Below, piece by piece: positions 22,988 to 34,155 of a DNA stretch of 64,000 nt. The stretch is from Spirometra erinaceieuropaei (taxonomy: Eukaryota; Platyhelminthes; Cestoda; Diphyllobothriidea; Diphyllobothriidae), in assembly GCA_902702965.1 (NCBI GenBank), contig CACRXP010000069.1, forward strand, positions 1,104,996 through 1,168,995. Direction: 5' to 3'. The position numbers and the translations under genes are program-made. Positions within the stretch are counted from its first letter, which is position 1, and each line of letters opens with the position of its first letter. Below the pieces are notes generated by a model. That model ran no database searches and had not been told where the DNA came from. It saw only the letters and a list, made by a program, of their open reading frames with translations.

Positions 22988-23982
22988 CAGTAGATGTGCT
23001 AACTCATGAAATGTCAACCAAAATTTCGAAATGTGTTCTCGTTTCGAAAAGATAAATTAAGTAGTGTTGTAAAACTAATCATGATGCAGCATAAATCTAT
23101 TATGATCCAGTTACCTCAGGGTGTCGGCTTTCGAAAGAACTTATTTTCGACTGCATGCAATATCTATACTCTGCAAAAAATGACGTTTTATCTAGTATGC
23201 AATCTTTTCATTGATTTTCAATTCCCCTGAAAATTCAATTATATTTCATGCAAAGCATGCATAAAAATATTCATTTTTTTACTTATTCGGTAGAAAATTA
23301 CGTCTTCTTCCAATTTCATACTCAAAAGGAGAGTATAATTCGGTTTTAAAAAACTTTTCTAATTCCCGAATAATTTTGAACCCGACCTGCTGTTACACTT
23401 GCATTCAGGGTTTCAAAACTACAAGCTGTATGTTTTCCGTGTGTGGAAAACCATGAATTTCTCTACGGTGTTAAGAGGAGACCATATGAGGTTCATAAGA
23501 TTAAGCAGTGGAGTTGAGAAATGTTGTTAATTTTACAGGCCATATTCATAAATGCAGGTACATGACGTTTCATGAACGGCCATTGAACGGTATTAAAAAG
23601 TCTCACAATTAGAAACTTTGTTAAAACCGAATTATACTCTTCTTTTGAGTATGAAATTAGCAGCAGACGTAATTTTCTACCGAATAAGTAAACGAATGAA
23701 TATTTGTGTGAATTTTTTCCATGAAATATAATTGAATTTTTAAGGGCATCGAAGATCAATGAGAAAATTGCATACTGCATAAGTAGTCATTTTTTGCAGA
23801 CTATAGATCTTGCATGCAGGCAAAAATAAGTTCTTTTGAAAGCGGACACCCTGAGGTAACTGCGTCATTATAGATTTATGCTGCATCATGATTAGTTTTA
23901 CAACACCACTTAATTTATCTTTTCGAAACTAGAACGCATTTCGAAATTTTGGTTTACCTTTCATGAGTTAGCACATCTACTG
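22988..23982. mobile_element. Family A foldback MITE, full length
   Basis: A 995-bp near-palindrome with ends CAGTAGATGTGCTAACTCAT and GAGTTAGCACATCTACTG. The variant GCACATC is shared by both ends, and TA lies at both flanks. It is within the TRPM intron between exons G and H. Confidence 0.85.
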
Positions 23983-23999
23983 TATCATTATCGTAATAG

Positions 24000-24315
24000 T
24001 AGTGACTTGCTCGTGAATCAATTTTTAGTGATAGCAGACTCTCGCTGCGTCTACTGCACACTCTTCCCCATCTACCTGAGTCCCGTTCCACGACACAGTC
24101 ACGGGGACCGGGGACGGGATCGGGGGTATTGGCGGAGAAGATCTAACAGCCAGACTTTTTCTACCGACAAGGGCATGAACGTTTCTGGCTTATTGGTTGT
24201 CGTCACCCAGTTCCACTCATTCACCGCTGTGCGGCTGCTGGTTGGGCTCGAGAGGCAGCCCGTAAGGCACAACGGGACGAGTGGGTATCGTAAGAACGAT
24301 CGGTGAGCGCCCCTC
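24000..24315 (+). repeat. Family C fragment plus type-2 SINE fragment
   Basis: 24000-24110 carries the family C blocks (GACTTGCTCGTGAATCAATT, CTGCGTCTACTGCACACTC). From about 24150 the SINE blocks follow: TTTCTACCGACAAGGG, TCTGGCTTATTGGTTGTCGT, GGCTCGAGAGGCAGCCCGTA, GGCACAACGGGACGAGTGGG and CGATCGGTGAGCGCCC. It is a chimera of two repeat families. Confidence 0.5.
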
Positions 24316-25051
24316 TACTACTGCCTAACAGCCAGTCTGCGCATACTACAAGTGGGCTATACCAGAACAAAAAATGGGAGGCCCGTATCCCAGCTGAAGG
24401 GAAGTGCTATGAAGGCCACATTAAGAAGGACTCATTGCAGCCACACTTTCTATCTTGGAAAAAGGGCCAAGTTATCCTACCAGCCAGGTATGTGGGATAA
24501 CCTTTTTACGATTTCTGGTGCATAATATCCGTTTCCTTGAAGTGTGGTTTACGAATGAGCACAGTAGTTCAGAAAGTATAAGGTTGGTTAAACGCCATTT
24601 TCTGCTCATTCTGAGGTCCTCAAACTGTGTAATACACACTTTTCATGAAAACGATTCCTAATTTATTTTCATGCCCCTATGCCAGATTTCTTGCATTGTA
24701 ACCATCACTTACAAACACAAACGCAAATAATGAGACTTATAAAGCCGAAATATTTAATATTCTCAGTAAGACCACATTATTTTAAAAAGGAGACATACAA
24801 AGTGACGTTTCGCGCACGGTTTGAGGATCATAGAGGTAAATTTTTAAAAGTGTCGACACTTAATGAAAACACCGATCGTCAAAGTAGTAATGGTGTTTTT
24901 CGGCTAAAAGTCAGAACGGAATTAATTTTATATTGTCACTACTGTAAATTTACGTGGGTTCTGCCTTCCGTTTGTAAGGCGACTGAAAGATTTTGGTAAA
25001 TGTGTCGAGTGATTGTTTTACTGAAGACGGAGACTATGTCACTGCCACATA
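24316..25051. other. Non-coding intron sequence
   Basis: No feature recognised. The 106-codon plus frame (24679-24999) has no known motif and no evident splice context. Confidence 0.3.
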
Positions 25052-26038
25052 CAATAGGTGGGCTAACTCATGAAATGGCAACCGAAATTTCGAAATGAGT
25101 TTTCGTTTCGAAAAGACTAATTAAGTAGAATTGTAAAACTAGTCAGCCTGCATCATAATTTTATAATAGGTCCGTAGGGTGTCGGCTTTCGAATAAACGT
25201 CTTTTCGGCAGCATGCAAAAACCGCACTTTAAAAAATAGCAACTTAAGTAGCACGCATTTTTCGGATTGATTTTTGATGCCCGTAAAAGTCAGTTATATT
25301 TCGTGGAAAACATGCATAAAAATATTCATTCTTTTATTTATACGGCAGAAAATAACGGCTCCTTCCAATTTTGTACTCAAAGGAAGGGTATTATTCGGTT
25401 TTAAAAAAGTTTGTTATTGTGAGAGCGTTTAATACCATGAACTGGCCGCTCATAAAACGTAATATTTCTACATTTACTAATGTAGCTCTTAAACTTAACA
25501 ATATGGCTCATATATACTGCTAAATTTTATGAACCCCACATAGTCTCCTCTTCCTAGCGAAGAGAAATGTACGGTTTTCTGTACGCGGAAAATATACGGC
25601 TTGTAGTTTGGAAACTCCGAATGCAAGCGTAGCGGCAGGGCGCGTTTAAAATTATTCGAGAATCGGAAATGTTCTTAAAAAACCCAATTACAACCCTCCT
25701 TCGAGTATCAAACTGGAAAAGCATGTTATTTTCTATAATAAGAGTAAAAGAATGAAATATGTTATGCATTTTTTCTATGAAATATAATTGAGTTTTTAAG
25801 GGCATCGAAAAGCATAGAGGAAAGAGCATACTGATCAAAAAGTCCTTTTTTACAGAGTATAGTCTTTCATGCAGGTGGAAAAAAAGTTTGTTTAAAAGCC
25901 GGCATCCTGAGGTAACTAAATTATTATAGAATCGCGCTGCACGATGATTGGTTCTAAAACCCTACTTAATTAATCTTTTTGAGACGAAAACTCATTTCGG
26001 TATTTCGGCTGACGTTTCATGATTTGGCCCACCTACTG
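25052..26038. mobile_element. Family A foldback MITE, full length
   Basis: About 987 bp, ends CAATAGGTGGGCTAACTCAT and TTTGGCCCACCTACTG. It has the usual inverted halves with a central spacer carrying CTGTACGCGGAAAATATACG. It ends 150 bp from TRPM exon G. Confidence 0.85.
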
Positions 26039-26188
26039 CAATACAGCAGTCATTAAAAGTACATTACACAGAACCCTACCAAATGCAGTCGTCGTGCCAA
26101 TAATCAGAATGCATGCAAAAATCATATGACGAAAAGTCTGCTTGACTTCTACTGGCAAAAAAGTCATGCGATTGGCTCATCTACACAC

Positions 26189-26367
26189 CTGTCCTCCGGC
26201 AGGAACGTTGACATGCCCGAAAGATGGCAATGAACAGTCGAATGAAACGTTCAATCACATTGAAGGGCATCGGCAGGATTGTCTTGTCCTTGAACTCAAA
26301 CAAAAGACGACATCTAGTCCGCTTCCAGATTTCCCGCGATTCAGACTCAAATTCATCGAACACATTG
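26189..26367 (-). CDS. TRPM-like channel, exon G (TRP helix)
   Basis: A 179-bp exon between acceptor GCAATTTGCAG and donor ACAG|GTGTGT. Entry phase 2 gives AG plus C (Ser) and the exit is phase 1. It encodes SNVFDEFESESREIWKRTR, then CRLLFEFKDKTILPMPFNV and a short hydrophobic stretch (IERFIRLFIAIF). This is the region directly after S6. The Trp-Lys...Arg pattern of the TRP helix and the 'KTILPxPF' motif are typical of TRPM channels (usual form W-K-F/x-Q-R-Y, then LPPPF). The TRP helix couples the gate to the S1-S4 domain. Confidence 0.88.
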
Positions 26368-27624
26368 CTGCAAATTGCAAAGCACATTGATAAGGAAAAC
26401 TAAATAGGAGAGTTGAACAAAGGGAATAGGAAACCACCGATGGCAACGTTAAGAATGTCCAATATGAAACTCGGAATTGTTTAAGTAGGACTTCTTCGGA
26501 ATGTAAAATGAAGCAATGCTCCTCACCAATTCAAAAACATGTGTGAGGAAAGGGTTACTTTGTGTATCATATTTATCGATTCTGTGACGAGTGGCGTGGA
26601 AAACACATCATAACCACTGCGTCAGTGGCCATTTTTAGCATCCTGCAGATGTGGATACATGAATGCAATGCATCAACGCGGAAACTTTTAATAAACTAAT
26701 AGTAAATAAATATGGAATACCCTAAGGCATTGACGTCTGTAAATTCATCTAGCTAATTCATATAATGTAGCATGCCCCCAATGGGTCTTTTGCTACGACG
26801 GCCCAGAACGTGACGCACCATGCTTGTTGCCCGGCTGCCGCTCTTCGCAGAGAACCGCCAAACTGCAGGTGAGTCTCGCCCACAAGGCTCGCGCACAGGT
26901 CGGCAGTTAGCACGCCCCTCGGAGTTTGCGTGACCTTCAGGAGCCGGCACAGCGCGAGGGTCCGGCCCATGCGGGCGCTCAAAGCCCGACCAGTGGTAAG
27001 ACGCGAATCACACAAAGACATAACCCCTAAATACGACCTCATTAGGAATGGTGTGCATGCAGCAACCGCCGCAGAAAATTTGTTTACGGTTATCCAGTCC
27101 GTCCTCTGTCCCATGCAGCAACTGGCGCCATACTAATTGGAGGCATAACGTCTCCAGACAAGAAACCCAAACACAGGCTCCACTTATTCCCGCCTCTGAC
27201 ATGGCATGGCTCTGCGTTCATCCTGCGGTCTGCAACATCAACCCAGTCTGGAGTGTTAAAACCTTCGTCAGACATGAATATGCAAAATTGGAGCAAAGAG
27301 TTCGGGGACACAATGTTTTCGTTTTCGCCTGAAATTTAGGCAAATATTCCAGCCTAATACCGTCCACATCGTGATGCTCACATCTAGTAGTTTACTAGTA
27401 TTGGACGTAAAATGGCGATTCTCCCGATGCTAATCTTCACGCAGCTAATCTTCAATGCACGTGTTTTGGCAGAGTTTGGACGTTATCACATTTAGTTGGG
27501 GATCTGATAGTCTGTTGGAGGGAAAATTTCCTGCGTCCCCTCTGTCTAATTCAGCGGTTGCTGTTTGCGTTAATCTCAGCCACTCCGCAACCCCACACCT
27601 TCAGGAGGTTAAGCTACAGAAGAT
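26368..27624. other. Non-coding intron sequence
   Basis: A stretch of 1.25 kb between exons G and F with no recognised exon or repeat. Short GC-richer frames at 26.75-27.3 kb have no known motif. Confidence 0.3.
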
Positions 27625-28470
27625 GTGATGTCTAATGAAGTTTTAATCGAACTTCTGAGATGCGTTTTCGATTAAGAAGGACTACTTAAGTGAAGCTTTC
27701 ACATTAATTTTCACGCGAACTAATCCGATAATATCTTCAACTCGTCAAAATGTCGGCTTTTGAATGCCTTTGTTTTCGAATTCCTGTAAAAACTTTCGCT
27801 CAGTAAAATGGTTACTTAATTAGCATGTGTTATTTATATTGATTTTTGGCGCCTTATAAAGCAAAATATATTTTGTAGAAAGCATGCACAAAATTATGAC
27901 TTCTCTTGCTGTCATTTGCTACGGAGTGCGGTTTTTACATGAGGACGAAAAAAGTGTATCCAAAAGCCGACGTCCCGACAAGTCAGAGATACTATAGGAT
28001 TATGCCGCATGCTAATCAATGTTACAACTCGACCAAAGTAACTCTTCCTAATTGGAACGCATCTCAGAATTTCGGCCAATATTTCATGAGATCGGTGACT
28101 GATTGGAGGGCTGTAATATTTATTATCCTTTGGCACAATCCGACAATATTTCAGTTGCGTCAGAATGCCGACTTTTGAGCGAGCACCATTTCGACCGCCC
28201 GCAAAAAGTATACTCTGCAAAAATGACCATTTAAGTAGTGTGAATTTTTCCTATTTATTTTAGGTGCTCTTTTAAATTCAAATATCTTTCATGAAGAACA
28301 GACATGAAGATATTCATGCTTGCACAAATTTGATATAAAACTATGTCTTCTTTGAAAGGTATGCTTGGAGAAGGGCTATTTGGCGGTTTTGAAAGGCCTT
28401 TTCAATTCCTAGATAATTTTGGACAAAAATTGCGGTCACACTTGTATCCAAGCATTCCAAACCACATGGT
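27625..28470. mobile_element. Diverged family B MITE pieces
   Basis: 27630-27905 is a left half (ACTTCTGAGATGCGTTTTCG, TTAAGAAGGACTACTTAAGT). 27910-28095 is a right half (AAAAGCCGACGTCCCGACAA, CTCAGAATTTCGGCC, TTTCATGAGATCGG). 28100-28440 is a further family-like half. All are strongly diverged. Confidence 0.5.
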
Positions 28471-28681
28471 ATATATAGAAGTTGGGCTAACCCATGAAAT
28501 ACCAACCGAAATTCCGAAATGCACTTTCGTTTCGAAAAAATTAATTAAGTAGGGGCATAAAACTAATGATCACGCAGCAAAATTCTGTAGCAATTCATTT
28601 ACCTCAAGATGATAGCTTTCGAACGAACGCCCTTCCATCCGCATACAAAAAGTATGCTCTGTAAAAAAAACTGCGCGAGTA

Positions 28682-29625
28682 CAGTGCGTGACCTATCTCA
28701 TGAAATGTTGGCTGAACTTCTGAAATGCGTTTTCGATTAGGAAGGATTACGTGGTCGCGGTGGTGATATTGATTATCTTAAGGCATACTCTTATAACATT
28801 TTGGACTCGGCAGGATGTCGGCTTTTAAATGCACTTCTTTTCACTCTCCTGTAGAAAGCGTGCTCGGTAAAAAATGACTACATAATTAGCATGCATTTTT
28901 GCCATTGATTTTCGATGGTCTTGGAAATTCAAATATATTTTATAAAAAACACAAACAAAAATATGCTTTCTTTTAGTCACTCAGTAGAGAATCACGTCTT
29001 CTTTATATTTTATACTTAAGGAAGGAGCACAATTAGGTCTTTAAAAAGTTTCTAACTATGAGACTTTTTGAGACCACGATATGTCTATTCACACAGCATC
29101 GTACCTGGCCGTTTACCACTGCTCCTCATTAAATGTACAATGTCCGCATACAATACAAAATTTTATGGACCCTGTATGATATCGCTTTAATGACATAGAA
29201 AAATATGGGATTTCCTTTATGCGGAACGAATGCACCTTGTAGAGTGAAATCACTAAGCGCTAATGCAACGGGTGATCAGGCTCCAAATTTTTCGGCAATA
29301 AGAAAACTTTTTTAAAACCTAAGTATACTCCTTCCTTAAGTATAAAGTATAAGTATATAAGTATAGGTATGTAATTGAATTTCCAAGACCTACGAAAATC
29401 GATGGCAAAAATGCATGCTAATTATGTAGTCATTTTTTACCGAGCACGCTTTCTACAGGAGAGTGAAAAGAAGTGCATTTAAAAGCCGACATCCTGCCGA
29501 ATCCAAAATGTTATAAGAGTATGCCTTAAGATAATCAGTATCACCACCGCGACCAAGTAATACTTCCTAATCGAAAACGCATTTCAGAATTCCAGCTAAC
29601 ATTTCATGAGATAGGTCACGCACTG
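28682..29625. mobile_element. Family B foldback MITE, full length, nested
   Basis: A 944-bp near-palindrome. The ends are CAGTGCGTGACCTATCTCAT and ATGAGATAGGTCACGCACTG, perfectly inverted. It is flanked by TA at 28680-28681 and 29626-29627. Removing it rejoins family A sequence (GAG-TA-GCATGCA), matching the uninterrupted family A block AAGTAGCATGCA. This is direct evidence for TA target-site duplication. Confidence 0.9.
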
Positions 29626-30072
29626 TAGCATGCACTATTCTCATTGATTTTCAATGCCCTTAAAAATCCAATTATGTTTCATGCGAAACATGCAAAAACA
29701 ACATGCATTTTCTTATCACTTTAATAAAAATTATTTCTGTTAATTTTATATTCGAAAAAGGGGAAAGATTCGGTTTTAAAAAGTTTCTAATTGTGAAATT
29801 TTTTAATATCGCGAAATGGCCGTTCATTAAACGTCATTTCTCTACTTTAATCAATGTGGACGAGACAATTCTGAGTAGCCTGGGATTATGAGTCAACATT
29901 GTTGACGTACTTGCTTCCTATGAGTAGGCGTGATTTTATTAAGTTTCATATTTCAGGCGTGTCGGCCGCGCGGGTGTGATGTATTCAACCTCGCTTTGGG
30001 ATACCTTGTCTGGTGCTGTGTTGCCATTGCCATACCTCCCGCATATACTTACAGCTGCCGATTGGGTCGGAC

Positions 30073-30388
30073 AATTGTGTGTAGTCTGGACTGTGCAAGG
30101 CGAAGGAGAGGTTCCTGCCTTACGGGATCGGTGGGAAGGGGGGGTTTTTAGGGTGGGGTAAACGGGGAACCCATCAAAGAGTAAGAAAAAAAGTAAAAAA
30201 AAGAGGTTTAGAAAGTAAATAATAAAGTTTGTTTGAGGTGAAAATGTGCCGAAAATTCAAAACGGAAACCGTAACCAATGGGAGCAATATACCCAAGGCC
30301 AAGGCCATTCGGCTGAAGGTGCCCCAGACAATACTGCCACTGATAATGAATCCTGATCAAATGCCAACGACAAGTAGGGCGGTGGAAA
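30073..30388 (+). repeat. Left arm of inverted repeat
   Basis: It matches the reverse complement of about 31945-32260 almost base for base, for example AGTCTGGACTGTGCAAGGCG and GGGATCGGTGGGAAGGGGGG. Noted differences include GGTGGGGT against GGTGGTGT and ATG against ATA at the frame start. The arm runs into the N gap, so its inner limit is unknown. Confidence 0.85.
30244..30388 (+). CDS. Small basic protein, first exon (left-arm copy), runs into gap
   Basis: It starts at ATG 30244 in the context GAAAATG and is open to the gap (MCRKFKTETVTNGSNIPKAK and onward). The right-arm copy shows that the exon would end at a donor GAACG|GTAAGT that here falls in the N run. No family is recognised. It may be a frame of the mobile insert rather than a host gene. 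Confidence 0.35.
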
Positions 30389-30639
30389 NNNNNNNNNNNN
30401 NNNNNNNNNNNNNNNNNNNNNNNNNNNNNNNNNNNNNNNNNNNNNNNNNNNNNNNNNNNNNNNNNNNNNNNNNNNNNNNNNNNNNNNNNNNNNNNNNNNN
30501 NNNNNNNNNNNNNNNNNNNNNNNNNNNNNNNNNNNNNNNNNNNNNNNNNNNNNNNNNNNNNNNNNNNNNNNNNNNNNNNNNNNNNNNNNNNNNNNNNNNN
30601 NNNNNNNNNNNNNNNNNNNNNNNNNNNNNNNNNNNNNNN
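30389..30639. other. Assembly gap (N)
   Basis: 251 unknown bases, placed inside the inverted-repeat insert. Large palindromes commonly cause assembly failure, so the true length and even the arm arrangement are uncertain. Confidence 0.99.
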
Positions 30640-31301
30640 ATTCCCGCTCATCGGCCACTTAGCGCGCTTGCTACATTACTACGACTGGGTACTCCAGCTA
30701 CGTTTGCTTGATTTGGCGTAGAGGCTCTGTCAGGATGAATTTCACCTTCACTTTAACCGCCCCGAGAACGAGGCGCTGCAAGACTGCCTATATGGGCTCA
30801 TTGCATTGCACCCCCCACACGGAAATCTTTAGTAAAAGGCGAAAGACTTAACCTTTGCGAATTGCGATTCAACACGTTTTCCATTATCCTTCTAATTGCG
30901 AGCTGCTTCAGTCGTGTTAACAGATCGCTACACTTCAACCCCCCCCCCTTTTAAGAAACAGCCCCGTTGTATTCGATCGCGGGGGGGGGCCTCCCATACT
31001 GCGTTCCATGCGGCTACCGCGTGAGTTGGCTAGGCGCGTAGGCGTTGTGTGCACTTAATCGGTGCAGGTCTGCCCCTCCAGTGCACCTGCCCTTTCTACA
31101 TACTTTAGGGGCTGCACTAGCCCTTCATGGCTTAGCCGTACAGGCGTTTAATCCGGTTGCTGGCTTCCTGTGCGGTCTCCTAAGGCCGCTTGCCGTTTGC
31201 TTTCTTTGCCTGACGTACGGCTCACTTCCCCTCCCTACACCCAACCGCAGCCCGCTTGGAACAGCTACCCAACCATAGGGGTTTGGCCTTGCCTTGCACT
31301 T
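30640..31301. other. Central region of the 2.4-kb insert
   Basis: GC-richer DNA with runs of C and G (about 30940 and 30980). Several short frames are present, but no recognised motif. Confidence 0.3.
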
Positions 31302-31721
31302 TCATGGGCTTAGGTATCCACCCGGCCCTCGGGGTTTCTTTGTGGTCTCTTTCGCTCGCTTTCCCCTTGCGCTTCGGTCGTTTTCGTACGCCCGTGTGGT
31401 TGGGCGGTTTGGTCGCCTTGCGGTGACCAGTAGGTTTGGCTTTCCTATTATACGTACATCATTCATCGGTTTGACGGTCAGCGTACTTACGAAGTAGCCT
31501 TCCGCTTGGTCATGATCGGCAGTTAGGGTGTTCATAGGTTTTGCATCAATCCCTTCAAATATTACGATTTCAATCCCCGTTGGCGCATTTTCGGCTGGGG
31601 TTATGGGACAAAAGGGAAAAAAGTTTGAGAGGTATAGTAAGGAATTCACTATTTCAGTGCGGAATATGAAAGAATTACAAACTGTTTCCGTTGTACCAGT
31701 TTTCAGTGGCCAAAATGTCAA
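31302..31721 (-). CDS. Hypothetical 139-codon frame in the 2.4-kb insert
   Basis: This is the longest frame in the insert. It contains possible splice signals: a pyrimidine-rich acceptor (CCCATAACCCCAG) before AENAPTGIEIVIFEGIDAK and a donor GGCTACTTC|GTAAGT. The middle part could therefore be a real exon in a spliced gene. The C-terminal part is very basic and Pro/Arg-rich. I do not recognise the protein. Coding status is doubtful. Confidence 0.25.
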   Translation of the reverse strand: MTFWPLKTGTTETVCNSFIFRTEIVNSLLYLSNFFPFCPITPAENAPTGIEIVIFEGIDAKPMNTLTADHDQAEGYFVSTLTVKPMNDVRIIGKPNLLVTARRPNRPTTRAYENDRSARGKRAKETTKKPRGPGGYLSP

Positions 31722-31781
31722 TTGCCCGGCCGTTCACTTGTTCTCACTAAATATGGGGACTGGATAATATCCAGGATCTGT

Positions 31782-32088
31782 TCAATCTCCGATGGCATTA
31801 TTAGCTTGCGGAGCGGCCTTACGTTTCTTCTTTCCTGTCACCCTTCTATAAGTGGGAAACGTTTGGTAATTATTGAACAAATTAATAAATACGGCTTCCG
31901 TCTTCCGTATTTTGCATTCATACTTACCGTTCTTCGGGTTCATTTTCCACCGCCCTACTTGTCGTTGGCATTTGATCAGGATTCATTATCAGTGGCAGTA
32001 TTGTCTGGGGCACCTTCAGCCGAATGGCCTTGGCCTTGGGTATATTGCTCCCATTGGTTACGGTTTCCGTTTTGAATTTTCGGCATAT
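31782..32088 (-). pseudogene. Small basic two-exon frame (right-arm copy), start lost
   Basis: Exon 1 (32088-31928) ends at the strong donor GAACG|GTAAGT in phase 2. Exon 2 (31845-31782) follows acceptor CCCACTTATAG, restores the frame and ends TGA. Together they give about 74 codons, with a C-terminal basic run GKKKRKAAPQ. The start codon of the left-arm copy (ATG) is ATA here. The intron lies between the arms' shared part and the unique centre. No family is recognised. Confidence 0.35.
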
Positions 32089-32804
32089 TTTCACCTCAAA
32101 CAAACTTTATTATTTACTTTCTAAACCTCTTTTTTTTACTTTTTTTTCTTACTCTTTGATGGGTTCCCCGTTTACACCACCCTAAAAACCCCCCCTTCCC
32201 ACCGATCCCGTAAGGCAGGAACCTCTCCTTCGCCTTGCACAGTCCAGACTACACACAATTTTCCGACCTCTATGTGGCCTATAAAGTTAAGAAAATGGCT
32301 CAAATCCACTGGTAAATCTTATTAACTCCATATGGTCTCCTCTTAATCGGGCATTGAAAATTCGTTATTCTCCGTCCACGTCTAATAGACAGCTTATAGT
32401 TTGAAAACCCTCAATGCAAGTTTAACGGCAGGCCGGGTTCAAAATTCTACGGGAATTATAAACTTTTTTTAAAAACCGAATTAGGTCCTTCCGTCGATTA
32501 TAAGACTGGACGAAAAAGTAATTTTCTACCGATTGAGTGAAAGAATAAATATATTTATGCACATTTTCAATGACGCATAACTGAATTTCTAAGGGCATCG
32601 AAAATCAATAGCGAAAATTCATGCATTAATCTATTTGAAACGAAAACGCATTCCGGAATTTCGGTTGACATTTCATGAGCTGGTCCACCTACTGTATGTG
32701 CCGTGTAAATAAAATCGTGAATTTTTAAAGCGTCATGTACGGCTGACAATTTTGCAACGGATATCGATCTTCGTGGACATTTTGTTTACAATATTAATAG
32801 ACCG

Positions 32805-33789
32805 GTAGATACGATGCATTAAGGATGGGCACTTCATGACCTTAATAACCATAAGGTTCTTTGAAAACCGAAAAATATCCCTTTCTCACATACGAAATCC
32901 GAAAAGAACGTAATTTGCTATCGAACGAATGCAATAATGGATATTTTATACCTGCTAACCATAAAATATATTTGAACTTATGGGGCATCAAAATTAGTGA
33001 GGAAATTTTGCACGCATTAAGCAATTATTCTTTACAAAGGATAGTCTTTCAGGCAATGTTAGGGGGCGCTCACCGATCGTTCATACGGATCTCACTCGTT
33101 CCGTTGTGCCTTAAGGGCCCTCTCTCGGACCCAACCAGCAGCCGCGCAGCGGCGCATGATATATAGGCAGAATGATATTACCGACAAAGACAAGGGAGAC
33201 TGGAATGGCCATTTCTGGCATATTAGCCGTCGTCAGCCAGCCATACCCAAGCCCGAAGTGTGGAATACCCGAGCCTCGAACTCGCGACCTGTTGGTTTAG
33301 AAGTCAACGCCTCTACTCACCGGGCCACGAGCCCGTTGCCCTGTCGGTTTTTCGATCGGGAATATACAATGCTAGGGGGCGCTCACCGATCGTTCATACG
33401 GATCTCACTCGTTCCGTTGTGCTTTAAGGGCTCTCTCTCGAGCCCAATTGGCAGCGTGGCCCGGTGAGTAGAGGCGTTGACTTCTAAACCAACAGGTCTC
33501 GAGTTCGAAGCTCGGGTGCTCCACACTTCGGGCTTTTGTATGGCTGGCTGACGACGTCTAATAAGCCAGAAATGACCATTCCAGTCTCCCTTGTCTTTGT
33601 CGGTAATTTCATTCAGTCTTTCAGGCGTCAGAAAAGGGTTAGTTTAAAAGCCGGCATCCTGGCTTGTCTGAAAGTCCTCCTGGGTTATGCTGCATATGGT
33701 TGAATATTACAAACCTACCTAAGTAGCTTTTTCGAGTCTAAAACACAATTCAGTATTTTTACCATTTAGTTACATAGCACATCTACCGT
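32805..33789. mobile_element. Diverged family A-like MITE interrupted by a SINE insertion
   Basis: A left part (about 32840-33054) carries AACCGAAAAATATCCCTTTC and ACCATAAAATATATTTGAAC. A right part (33627-33789) carries AAAAGCCGGCATCCTGG, then GCACATCTACCG before TA. Both belong to a diverged palindromic element of the family A type, split by the 560-bp SINE composite at 33055. Confidence 0.55.
33055..33614. mobile_element. Foldback type-2 tRNA-like SINE composite with 12-bp target duplication
   Basis: It is flanked by the direct repeat AGTCTTTCAGGC (33043-33054 and 33615-33626). Within it, a minus-oriented unit (about 33180-33350) and a plus-oriented unit (about 33450-33612) face each other. 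Each has the B-box-like GAGTTCGAAGCTCGGG region, GGCTGACGACG and the CATTCCAGTCTCCCTTGTC tail. A second copy of the GGGGGCGCTCACCGATCGTT block lies between them (33372) in addition to the one at the left end (33061). The unequal arms and the target duplication suggest retroposition of an already inverted unit. Confidence 0.75.
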
Positions 33790-33974
33790 ACGGTAATAAA
33801 CAAAAGTTACTAATTAAATAAAGATTAATCGTCGTCATTTTCCCTAGAGTATATTGAGTCATATATGCTGAAGTTTGTTTAGTCGGCTTTCGAGAGGAAT
33901 AAAATGAGACTAAGAGATCATTAAAATGCATGAAATATACTTCAGTTGAATAACAGGTGAATACATGCACTCAC

Positions 33975-34155
33975 CTAAAAATAGCAATCAGAAGGTTCAT
34001 CAGTAGAGTCACCACGATTAACAGGAAGAGGTTTAATAACCAAGGAGCTAGTGGGTTGCTGACGGGGCAGTTAACTCCATCAGGCGTAGTGCAACCCTCC
34101 ACTTCACCTAGAGAAGTATTGTAGCATGGCTTCAGATTCAAACATAAAGGATCTT
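33975..34155 (-). CDS. TRPM-like channel, exon F (pore turret and S6)
   Basis: A 181-bp exon between acceptor CCTGTTCCACAG and donor TTTTTAG|GTGAGT. Entry phase 1 (G plus AA gives Glu) and exit phase 2 fit neighbours E and G. It encodes an extracellular loop with four cysteines (EDPLCLNLKPCYNTSLGEVE, then GCTTPDGVNCPVSN). The S6 helix follows (LLIVVTLLMNLLIAIF), closely matching the TRPM 'LLVNLLIA.F' S6 signature. NTS is a possible N-glycosylation site in the turret. Cysteine pairs in this loop are normal for TRPM channels. Confidence 0.88.

Larger units (their letters stand above)
29860..32271. mobile_element. Unclassified 2.4-kb insertion containing a large palindrome
   Basis: It interrupts a family A element and is flanked by the 6-bp direct repeat ATGTGG (29854-29859 and 32272-32277). 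Inside, two inverted arms (30073-30388 and about 31945-32260) face each other across an assembly gap and about 1.3 kb of GC-richer DNA. It carries candidate spliced reading frames (see entries at 30244, 31302 and 31782). No transposase or RT motif was recognised. It could be a retroelement, a foldback element or a captured segment. Confidence 0.5.
28476..32694. mobile_element. Family A MITE split by two later insertions
   Basis: The left end is TAGAAGTTGGGCTAACCCAT at 28476. The right end is CTGGTCCACCTACTG at 32694, followed by TA. The family A body is interrupted twice, by a family B element (28682-29625) and by a 2.4-kb unknown insert (29860-32271). The three remaining host pieces (28476-28679, 29628-29859 and 32272-32694) are collinear with intact copies. 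The order of events is therefore A first, then B and the unknown insert. Confidence 0.75.

Noticed and set aside
30208..30711. Frames of 133-160 codons spanning the gap
   Set aside because: They read through 251 unknown bases and have no meaning across the gap.
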